A stretch of 7,057 bases of DNA, taken from the NCBI GenBank assembly GCA_045532255.1, contig JAZSFO010000038.1:1-7057 (forward strand). Direction: 5' to 3'. The translations under genes and the position numbers were made by a program. Under the pieces are notes generated by a model. It saw only the letters and a program-made list of their open reading frames with translations, made no database searches and was not told the origin of the DNA. Of this stretch, positions 1 to 4,765 are shown in pieces (the first letter of the stretch is position 1; each line of letters starts with the position of its first letter). Origin of the DNA: RGIG8748 sp045532255. GTDB taxonomy: Bacteria > Bacillota > Clostridia > UMGS1810.

Positions 1-2
1 CC

Positions 3-857
3 ATACAGGAAGTATCGGAAACTCAGCTTAGGCATTTCTTCAATAGCTGTCTTGATTACTCACAATCCAATATAAATAAGATTTACGGTCTTTTATCAAT
101 TACACTTAAAGAAGCATGTCGCAGAAGAATAACAGCAGAGAACCCCATGCAGTATATTAAAAAACCAAAATCTCGAAAGTCAACTGCAAAGGTAAGAGCC
201 TTAACCAAGGACGAACAAAGGAGACTCATCTATATTCTGCAAACAGAGGATATAAGCTATAGCCGTCAAATGCTTTTGTCTCTTGCTCTGGGATTACGCA
301 TGGGAGAGATAAATGCTCTGCATACTGACGATGTGAATTTTGATTTTAACAGACTTACTGTTCGCAGAACTATATCCCGTGGGGAAAGGGGAGAGCCGAT
401 GCTAAATAGAACTCCTAAAACCTCTGCAGGTATAAGAACTCTTGCAATGACTAAATCTGTAAGAGAACTTATAAAGGATTGTATGAAATTCAAAGAAAGA
501 GGACTTATATTTACACACAATGGAAAAATGATTACTACATCTCAAGTTAATTGCCAATTCCAAAGAATTATAAAAAAATACGATATTCTTGACAAAAGTG
601 TAACAGATGGCAAAATAAATCTTCATTCTCTGCGTCATACTTTCGGTACAAGATGTGCAGAAGCTGGTATGCCTCCCAAGGTTCTGCAGGAGATAATGGG
701 GCATACAGATATTAAAGTTACAATGAACACATACTTTTATGCTACAAAGGACTATATACACGATAATCTTATAAAGACAGATGCGGTTCTCGAAGATGAA
801 GGCTTAACTATTGCTCCTGTAAATAACAAGGAAAATATCATGCAAAAACAAGCTTGA
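3..857 (+). CDS. Tyrosine recombinase (phage/ICE-type integrase), 5' end outside the window
   Basis: The reading frame is open from base 3 with no stop, so the gene starts upstream; the ATG at 147 is internal. Residues 1-48 of the visible part resemble the end of the SAM-like core-binding domain. The catalytic domain follows and is complete. Counting from the internal Met at 147, the expected residues are all present: Arg51 in LGLRMGE, Lys91 in TPKTSAG, His160 and Arg163 in HSLRHTFGTR, His186 in MGHTD, and the nucleophile Tyr196 in TMNTYFYAT. This family performs site-specific integration and excision through a 3'-phosphotyrosyl intermediate. The gene ends about 85 bases before a tRNA-like attachment core, the usual place for int at the end of an element inserted in a tRNA gene. 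The element therefore extends leftwards out of the window. The protein looks intact and probably active. Phage or conjugative element cannot be decided from this end alone. Confidence 0.93.
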   Translation: MQEVSETQLRHFFNSCLDYSQSNINKIYGLLSITLKEACRRRITAENPMQYIKKPKSRKSTAKVRALTKDEQRRLIYILQTEDISYSRQMLLSLALGLRMGEINALHTDDVNFDFNRLTVRRTISRGERGEPMLNRTPKTSAGIRTLAMTKSVRELIKDCMKFKERGLIFTHNGKMITTSQVNCQFQRIIKKYDILDKSVTDGKINLHSLRHTFGTRCAEAGMPPKVLQEIMGHTDIKVTMNTYFYATKDYIHDNLIKTDAVLEDEGLTIAPVNNKENIMQKQA

Positions 858-877
858 GGGTGTTTGAAATAATTTCA

Positions 878-897
878 TAGGCAACACTTAGGCAACA
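878..897 (+). repeat. Pair of 9-bp direct repeats (TAGGCAACA) between int and the att core
   Basis: TAGGCAACA occurs at 878-886 and again at 889-897, an 11-base period or about one helical turn. It lies 21 bases after the integrase stop and 45 bases before the attachment core. Short repeats in phase with the helix at this position are typical of arm-type sites bound by the N-terminal domain of lambda/Tn916-type integrases. Repetition and spacing are seen directly; the function is inferred. Confidence 0.5.
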
Positions 898-941
898 ATA
901 AAAAAATAAAAGGTGCATAAATACTGGGGTTGCGAGTTGTT

Positions 942-961
942 AAATCCTGTCATCCCGACCA
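942..961 (+). other. Attachment site (attR-type): 3' end of a tRNA, probably tRNA-Pro
   Basis: The 20 bases AAATCCTGTCATCCCGACCA read as a tRNA 3' end: second half of the T-loop, 3' strand of the T-stem (CCTGT), 3' acceptor strand (CATCCCG), discriminator A and CCA. The implied 5' acceptor CGGGATG, with its C1-G72 pair, fits Bacillota tRNA-Pro. The bases just upstream (GAGTTGTT) cannot complete the T-arm, and there is no anticodon or D-arm, so this is not a tRNA gene. It is best read as the duplicated core left when the element inserted into the tRNA 3' end. The restored full-length tRNA would then lie beyond the element's other end, to the left of the window. Confidence 0.8.
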
Positions 962-996
962 AACAAAAAAAGCTCCTTTTGGGGCTTTTTTTGTTT
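961..996 (+). terminator. Terminator hairpin retained from the disrupted tRNA gene
   Basis: The arms 961-976 and 981-996 pair over 16 positions with one T-G wobble, closing a TTTT loop. The stem includes a GC-rich core (AGCTCC/GGGGCT) and a run of seven T on the 3' side. The A-tract on the 5' side means it could also stop transcription from the right. It starts at the last base of the tRNA CCA end, so it was most likely the original terminator of that tRNA gene. Confidence 0.85.
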
Positions 997-1015
997 GAGC
1001 GAAAGGACAGATTGA

Positions 1016-1095
1016 GGAGCTGTGGTGACGCGAAAGCGTCTTCCGCAGGCGCCCCGAACGAAGAGAGGAAGTACTCGTAGGGGTATTCGAATCCT
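1016..1095 (+). repeat. Structured intergenic element with two hairpins and a T-arm-like box
   Basis: Hairpin one: 1020-1025 (CTGTGG) pairs with 1043-1048 (CCGCAG). Inside it GACGC/GCGTC (1027-1031/1036-1040) closes a perfect GAAA tetraloop. Hairpin two: CCCC 1052-1055 with GGGG 1080-1083, and ACGA 1058-1061 with TCGT 1075-1078. A near-palindrome containing ATTCGAAT follows at 1085-1092, and GTATTCGAATCC resembles a tRNA T-arm. No ORF or promoter drives it. The region is more GC-rich than its surroundings. It may be a dispersed palindromic repeat or a structured RNA downstream of the tRNA; I do not recognise a named family. Confidence 0.45.
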
Positions 1096-1115
1096 TACAT
1101 AGTTTTATATAAATA

Positions 1116-1144
1116 TTGACAACTAAATCATTATAGACTATAAT
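1116..1144 (+). promoter_or_regulatory. Sigma-A type promoter of the riboswitch/ATPase unit
   Basis: A perfect -35 box TTGACA (1116-1121) is followed by a 17-base spacer and a perfect -10 box TATAAT (1139-1144). The expected transcription start is about 1150-1152, immediately before the first conserved bases of the riboswitch. Confidence 0.9.
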
Positions 1145-1149
1145 GTAAA

Positions 1150-1254
1150 CATAAGGGAGTAGTCGGCATGTAAATGTGCGATGGTGCCAACATCATGAAA
1201 GTTTGTTGTTTGCGGTGACGGATTTTCTGGCTTCATCTTAAATGGCGAGACTTA
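1150..1254 (+). ncRNA. yybP-ykoY (manganese) riboswitch aptamer
   Basis: Two conserved blocks of this class are present in the right order: AAGGGAGTAG near the 5' end (about 1153-1162) and GGCGAGACTT near the 3' end (1244-1253), separated by about 80 bases able to form hairpins. The leader lies between a strong promoter and a P-type cation ATPase, a known target type for this class. These RNAs bind Mn2+ where the two conserved loops dock. In most Bacillota examples binding prevents a downstream terminator, so metal excess turns on an exporter. The arrangement here fits that logic; the ligand is inferred from the class. Confidence 0.85.
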
Positions 1255-1285
1255 TCTGCTAAAAGCGGATGAGTTTTGCCTTTTT
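1248..1285 (+). terminator. Riboswitch-controlled intrinsic terminator
   Basis: Bases 1248-1260 pair with 1264-1276 around an AAA loop, with a few G-T wobbles, and T-rich sequence follows (TTTTGCCTTTTTG). The 5' arm begins inside the conserved CGAGAC block of the aptamer, so folding the aptamer and forming the terminator compete for the same bases. That supports an ON switch: ligand binding blocks termination. Confidence 0.75.
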
Positions 1286-1356
1286 GTTTTCAGTACATAA
1301 ATTATATAATATAATAATATGTGTAAAACTATAATCTGTGAAAGGTGGTATATCAA

Positions 1357-3975
1357 TTGAAATTTTTTAGTCAAACAAAAAGCTCAGTTTTAGAAATTCT
1401 TAATACCGATGAAAAAAGAGGTTTAAGTCAAAGTAAAGCAGATGAGCTTATGGAAAAGCATGGTCCTAACAAATTAAAGGAAAAGAAAAAGAAAACTAAT
1501 TTTCAGCGTTTTCTTGATCAATTTAAGGATGTAATGATTTTAATTTTGCTTGCTGCTGCCGCGGTATCCTTTGTGATTGCTATTGCAGAGAAAAATCCAA
1601 AAGAATTTTTTGAGCCTGTACTGATTTTGGTCATTGTACTTCTTAATGCAGTAATGGGGGTTATGCAGGAAAGCAAGGCCGAAAAAGCGCTTGATGCTCT
1701 TAAGGGCATGTCGGCGCTTCACGCAAGGGTTATCCGTGACGGTGAAGAAAAAATTATAGTTGCAAGCGAGCTTGTACCGGGCGATATTATCTGCCTTGAA
1801 GCAGGCGACTTTATCCCGGCAGATGCAAGGCTTTTGCGCAGTGTCAGTTTGAAAAGCGAAGAATCGGCACTTACGGGCGAATCTGTTCCGTCAGAAAAAG
1901 ATGCTGAAGCAGATATAAAGGAAAACGCACCCCTTGGTGACAGAAGTAACATGGTGTTTTCGGGATGTTCTGTTACTTACGGAACAGCAACAGCTGTTGT
2001 TACTGCAACAGGAATGGACACAGAAATGGGTAAGATTGCAAATCTTTTGGATAACGAAGCAGAAGGACAGACACCTTTGCAACAAAAACTAGCACAGCTT
2101 GGCAAATATCTGGGCATCTTAGCCTTGGCCGCTTGCGGAGTTATATTTGCAGTAGGTCTTGCAAACGGTATTCCTGTCATGGAAATCTTTATGACAGCGG
2201 TATCGCTGGCTGTATCTGCCATTCCTGAAGGCTTGCCTGCTATTGTTACTATTGTGCTTTCAATCGGTGTGCAGAGAATGGTTGAACGTAATGCACTTAT
2301 CCGCAGACTTCCGGCAGTTGAAACCTTGGGCAGTGCTTCTATTATATGTTCCGACAAGACGGGTACTCTTACGCAAAACAGAATGACTTTGGTAAAAGCA
2401 TATTTTGACGGAAAGGAAGCAGTCGAAGATATCTCGGATAATTGCAGTGACGAAATTAAAAAACTGCTTAAGTACGGAACGCTTTGCTGTGACGGCTCGG
2501 TAGTATTTCACGGCAAGGAAGAACAGCATATCGGCGACCCGACCGAGACTGCGATTGTTCTTGCAGCACATAAAAACGGTATGCCGAAAGATGAATTGGC
2601 AAAGGCATATCCGCGTCTTGGCGAACTGCCTTTTGACTCTGATAGAAAACTCATGACAACCATAAATAAAATCGAAGGCAGGAATATTGTAATTGTAAAG
2701 GGCGCTTTTGATGTTATGGCAGACCGCTGTGTTTCCGGAGATTTGAAAACAGCAAAAATTATTACAGACCAAATGAGTGAGAATGCCCTCCGTGTACTTG
2801 CAGTCGGATATAAAGAAATTGATACCGTTCCCCGAGTTCCCACATCAGAAGAACTGGAAAACGGACTTACCTTTATGGGACTCGTTGGAATGATAGACCC
2901 TCCGAGACCGGAAGCAAAGGCAGCAGTTGAAACCTGCCGAAAAGCAGGGATCAAGCCTGTTATGATAACAGGTGACCATGTTGTAACAGCCTCTGCAATA
3001 GCAAGAGAGCTTGGCATTTTGGAGGACGGAGATAAGGCAATTACAGGTGCGGAGCTGGATGCAATGACAGACAGCGAATTTGATAATGTAATCGAAAGTA
3101 TCTCCGTTTATGCGCGTGTATCGCCCGAAAACAAAATCCGTATTGTCAAGGCTTGGCAGAGAAAAGGTCAGGTTGTATCCATGACGGGTGACGGCGTAAA
3201 TGATGCTCCTGCGCTGAAAGCCGCCGACATTGGCTGTGCTATGGGTATAACAGGTACAGATGTTGCAAAGGGCGCCGCAGATATGACCCTTACTGATGAT
3301 AACTTTGCAACCATTGTCGAAGCAGTTCGTGAGGGACGGGGAATTTATGCAAATATAAAAAAGGTTGTAGGATTTTTGCTTGGTACTAATATAGGTGAAG
3401 TTATAACAGTATTTGCAGCAATGCTCTTATGGCACAAAACACCGCTTTTGTCAATGCAGCTTTTGTGGATAAATCTTGTTACAGACTCTCTGCCGGCAAT
3501 CGCTCTTGGTATGGAAGCGGTAGAAGCTGATGTAATGGACAAAAAACCAAAACCAAAGGATGAGGGTATATTTGCTCATGGTTTTGGCATTCGTGTGGTT
3601 TTGCAAGGATTTATGTTCGCAATTTTAACTCTTATTGCCTTCAAGATTGGAGAAAGTGAAGCGGGCATGCTTGCAGGAGGGCAGACGATGGCATTTACAG
3701 TGCTTTCGCTCACTCAGGTTGTACAGGCGTTTAATATGCGCAGCGAACATTCCATTTTCAAAATCGGCGTGTTTTCTAACAAAAAACTTAGCGGCGCTGC
3801 ATTGATTTCTGCACTTTTAGTTGTACTTGTATTGTTTACGCCAATCAGAGTTGCATTCGGACTTATAGAGCTTCCTGCAAAACTTTATGTTATTGCTTTG
3901 GGACTTATATTTGTTCCTGCTGTTGTAATGGAATTGTCAAAAGCATTAGGACTTATAAAGCGTCCGAACCGTTAA
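1357..3975 (+). CDS. P-type cation-transporting ATPase (PMR1/SERCA-like P2A type), predicted Mn2+/Ca2+ exporter
   Basis: This membrane pump of 872 residues has the normal family length. With the TTG start, the actuator TGES is at 173-176, the M4 site IPEGLP at 289-294, the phosphorylated Asp333 in DKTGT, the nucleotide-binding KGAFD at 448-452 and the hinge TGDGVND at 610-616. Ten membrane helices are visible. Cation ligands of the SERCA type are kept: Glu291 in M4, Asn678 and Glu681 in M5 (NIGE), and Asn706, Thr709 and Asp710 in M6 (NLVTD). The M8 position equivalent to SERCA Glu908 is Gln. The start is TTG at 1357 because AGGTGG (1343-1348) is an ideal ribosome binding site for it; the in-frame GTG at 1345 lies inside that site. 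It is the only gene under the manganese riboswitch, which favours Mn2+ efflux, though Ca2+ transport by the same fold is equally compatible with the motifs. Confidence 0.93.
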   Translation: MKFFSQTKSSVLEILNTDEKRGLSQSKADELMEKHGPNKLKEKKKKTNFQRFLDQFKDVMILILLAAAAVSFVIAIAEKNPKEFFEPVLILVIVLLNAVMGVMQESKAEKALDALKGMSALHARVIRDGEEKIIVASELVPGDIICLEAGDFIPADARLLRSVSLKSEESALTGESVPSEKDAEADIKENAPLGDRSNMVFSGCSVTYGTATAVVTATGMDTEMGKIANLLDNEAEGQTPLQQKLAQLGKYLGILALAACGVIFAVGLANGIPVMEIFMTAVSLAVSAIPEGLPAIVTIVLSIGVQRMVERNALIRRLPAVETLGSASIICSDKTGTLTQNRMTLVKAYFDGKEAVEDISDNCSDEIKKLLKYGTLCCDGSVVFHGKEEQHIGDPTETAIVLAAHKNGMPKDELAKAYPRLGELPFDSDRKLMTTINKIEGRNIVIVKGAFDVMADRCVSGDLKTAKIITDQMSENALRVLAVGYKEIDTVPRVPTSEELENGLTFMGLVGMIDPPRPEAKAAVETCRKAGIKPVMITGDHVVTASAIARELGILEDGDKAITGAELDAMTDSEFDNVIESISVYARVSPENKIRIVKAWQRKGQVVSMTGDGVNDAPALKAADIGCAMGITGTDVAKGAADMTLTDDNFATIVEAVREGRGIYANIKKVVGFLLGTNIGEVITVFAAMLLWHKTPLLSMQLLWINLVTDSLPAIALGMEAVEADVMDKKPKPKDEGIFAHGFGIRVVLQGFMFAILTLIAFKIGESEAGMLAGGQTMAFTVLSLTQVVQAFNMRSEHSIFKIGVFSNKKLSGAALISALLVVLVLFTPIRVAFGLIELPAKLYVIALGLIFVPAVVMELSKALGLIKRPNR

Positions 3976-4017
3976 TTTTATAAATTTATATTGATAAGCA
4001 GAAGGTCATATAAGAGA

Positions 4018-4057
4018 ATGTCTCTTTAATCATTTATATCATTGATTAAAGAGACAT
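4018..4057 (+). terminator. Terminator hairpin after the P-type ATPase
   Basis: A perfect 15-bp stem (4018-4032 with 4043-4057) encloses a 10-base loop, 42 bases after the ATPase stop. Only a weak T-run follows (CCCTTTGTCT), so termination may be incomplete, but it separates the ATPase unit from the small locus downstream. Confidence 0.7.
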
Positions 4058-4094
4058 CCCTTTGTCTCGCAGATTGCTTGAGTGATAAAATAAT

Positions 4095-4123
4095 TTGACA
4101 CAATCTGACTTTTGTGATAAAAT
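4095..4123 (+). promoter_or_regulatory. Promoter of the small toxin mRNA
   Basis: The -35 box TTGACA (4095-4100), a 17-base spacer and the -10 box TAAAAT (4118-4123) predict a transcript starting near 4130, just at the repeat GTAGCAAGAG. The bases around the -10 box (TGTGATA..AT) resemble those of the opposing antisense promoter. Confidence 0.75.
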
Positions 4124-4130
4124 ACCATTC

Positions 4131-4161
4131 GTAGCAAGAGAAACGGCGGCGGTTGTTTCCG
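4131..4161 (+). repeat. Repeat arm of the type I toxin-antitoxin locus (toxin mRNA 5' end)
   Basis: The segment starts with GTAGCAAGAG and ends with GTTGTTTCCG. The same two 10-base blocks, in the same order, occur on the opposite strand at 4298-4329, with a diverged middle. In Fst/par loci such paired repeats (DRa, DRb) at the 5' ends of toxin mRNA and antitoxin RNA are the sites where the two RNAs pair. Confidence 0.75.
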
Positions 4162-4186
4162 ACACCTACCGAGAGGGGGTGTTAGT

Positions 4187-4249
4187 GTGGAAGAAATAAT
4201 TTCTTTTACTTTATTAGTAATGATAATTATCCTTTACATAAAGAAATAA
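4187..4249 (+). CDS. Small hydrophobic peptide, candidate type I toxin (Fst/holin-like)
   Basis: A 20-residue ORF starts with GTG after a strong purine-rich ribosome binding site (GGGGG at 4175-4179, 7 bases upstream). Its product is acidic at the start (MEE), has one membrane-length hydrophobic stretch (roughly residues 4-18) and a basic end (YIKK), the layout of membrane-acting type I toxins. The ribosome binding site is partly paired in a hairpin in which 4161-4167 faces 4177-4183, the kind of self-inhibition known for Fst-type toxin mRNAs. The stop codon runs straight into a terminator. A promoter, a convergent antisense gene and shared repeats surround it. The peptide is shorter than Fst (33 residues), and I cannot match it to a named toxin by sequence. 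The toxin call rests mainly on locus architecture. Confidence 0.68.
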   Translation: MEEIISFTLLVMIIILYIKK

Positions 4250-4328
4250 CCGCCTACTCTGCCAAGTAGACGGCTTTAAATAAAACGATTTACTTTACGG
4301 AAACAACTGATGTCGTTCCCTCTTGCTA
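4248..4328 (-). ncRNA. Predicted antisense antitoxin RNA, convergent with the toxin mRNA
   Basis: A minus-strand promoter predicts an RNA starting near 4327 and ending at the shared hairpin near 4250, about 80 bases. Its 5' end carries the same GTAGCAAGAG and GTTGTTTCCG blocks as the toxin mRNA 5' region. It is also complementary to the toxin mRNA 3' end through the terminator. This is the layout of RNA II in plasmid pAD1 par, which blocks translation of the toxin by pairing. The existence of the RNA is inferred from promoter, repeats and terminator. Confidence 0.65.
4250..4280 (+). terminator. Bidirectional terminator shared by toxin mRNA and antisense RNA
   Basis: CCGCCTACT (4250-4258) pairs with AGTAGACGG (4265-4273) apart from one C-A mismatch, closing the loop CTGCCA. 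CTTTAAATAAAA follows on the + strand, and T-rich sequence (GGTTATTTCTTTATG) follows on the - strand, so it can stop transcripts from both sides. Confidence 0.75.
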
Positions 4329-4329
4329 C
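4298..4329 (-). repeat. Repeat arm of the type I toxin-antitoxin locus (antisense RNA 5' end)
   Basis: Read on the minus strand, this segment begins GTAGCAAGAG and ends GTTGTTTCCG, matching 10 of 10 bases at each end with the segment at 4131-4161. The central bases differ (GCGGCG against ACATCA), so the shared blocks are kept while the middle has drifted. Confidence 0.75.
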
Positions 4330-4333
4330 CTTT

Positions 4334-4362
4334 ATACTATCACATATTGATTAATATGTCAA
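4334..4362 (-). promoter_or_regulatory. Minus-strand promoter of the antisense antitoxin RNA
   Basis: On the minus strand a perfect TTGACA (4362-4357) is followed by a 17-base spacer and TAGTAT (4339-4334). The predicted start, about 4327, lies at the beginning of the repeat. The -35 box is stronger than its partner -10 box. Confidence 0.72.
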
Positions 4363-4381
4363 GTTTTATTTTTCATGGTAC

Positions 4382-4410
4382 TTGACAAACCTTGTGCATA
4401 GGTATATAAT
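4382..4410 (+). promoter_or_regulatory. Sigma-A type promoter of the T-box/trpB unit
   Basis: Perfect TTGACA (4382-4387), 17-base spacer and perfect TATAAT (4405-4410). The predicted start is about 4417, leaving an untranslated leader of roughly 350 bases before trpB. The antisense promoter of the neighbouring locus begins 19 bases upstream in the opposite direction, so the two units diverge here. Confidence 0.9.
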
Positions 4411-4463
4411 GATAAAAAATAAATATTTAAGAAAACCGTTGAAACAGAAAAAAATCAGGTAAC

Positions 4464-4666
4464 ATGTCTTACAGCGAGCGGATTATGGTGGGAGTTCCGC
4501 AGATATGTCTGAATAATATGGGCTGTTGAGGGCGGCGTTAAATGCGCTGACGTAGGACTTGCGTTATAAGTCGGGGGTATGATGGTATCTCGCAAATGGA
4601 CTCTATCTTCTATGCTATACTTATTTGCCCTTGATGTGCGCTGCATTTCAAGGGTTTTATTTTATT
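4464..4666 (+). ncRNA. T-box leader with probable tryptophan (UGG) specifier
   Basis: Stem I is closed by ACAGC (4471-4475) with GCTGT (4522-4526). Above it lie GCGAG on the 5' side and, on the 3' side, GAATAATATGGGC, which puts TGG (4519-4521) in the specifier position just before the closing stem. A hairpin (GCGGA/TCCGC) carrying GGTGGGA fits the conserved middle of stem I. Further hairpins follow, for example GACTT/AAGTC (4556-4560/4567-4571). Then comes a T-box-like motif, GATGGTATCTCGCA, resembling the consensus GGTGGTACCGCG, and finally an intrinsic terminator. T-box RNAs read the charging state of a specific tRNA; uncharged tRNA-Trp would favour the antiterminator. The downstream gene makes tryptophan, which supports the UGG reading. 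The T-box core is more divergent than usual. Confidence 0.8.
4628..4666 (+). terminator. T-box-controlled intrinsic terminator
   Basis: CCCTTGA (4628-4634) pairs with TCAAGGG (4648-4654), followed by TTTTATTTTATTT. It sits about 100 bases before the trpB ribosome binding site, in the usual place for the T-box expression platform. Confidence 0.85.
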
Positions 4667-4706
4667 TATGAAAGCCGGTGGAGTTTATGTTAATTTTCAA
4701 AAATCC

Positions 4707-4739
4707 CGGTGTACGATGGCGTTAGAAAATCGTAAGCCG
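4707..4739 (+). other. Hairpin between the T-box terminator and trpB
   Basis: TACGAT (4712-4717) pairs with ATCGTA (4729-4734), and CGG (4707-4709) with CCG (4737-4739) across a small internal loop. It ends 12 bases before the trpB ribosome binding site and is not part of a normal T-box. A 12-codon ORF (4687-4725, starting MLIFKN, with one Trp codon) begins 3 bases after GGTGGAG and overlaps the hairpin. A role in translation control is possible but unproven. Confidence 0.35.
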
Positions 4740-4765
4740 AGTATAATTTGAAGGAGAATAATGAT

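Noticed and set aside
147..149. ATG at 147 as integrase start
   Set aside because: The frame is open upstream to the window edge and codes for recognisable core-binding-domain sequence, so this Met is internal.
925..961. A tRNA gene ending in CCA
   Set aside because: Only the T-loop 3' half, T-stem 3' strand and acceptor 3' strand are present; there is no anticodon arm, D-arm or 5' acceptor strand.
1345..1347. GTG at 1345 as ATPase start
   Set aside because: It lies within the AGGTGG ribosome binding site that serves the TTG at 1357, and no separate site precedes it.
2260..3017. Long minus-strand ORFs inside the ATPase gene
   Set aside because: They are shadows of the coding frame on the other strand, without start signals or recognisable domains.
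4455..4646. Minus-strand ORF of 63 residues in the trpB leader
   Set aside because: It is explained by the antisense of the structured T-box leader and has no promoter or ribosome binding site of its own.
4668..4751. 27-codon ORF overlapping the trpB ribosome binding site
   Set aside because: It has no ribosome binding site (the upstream bases are the terminator T-run) and no recognisable sequence.
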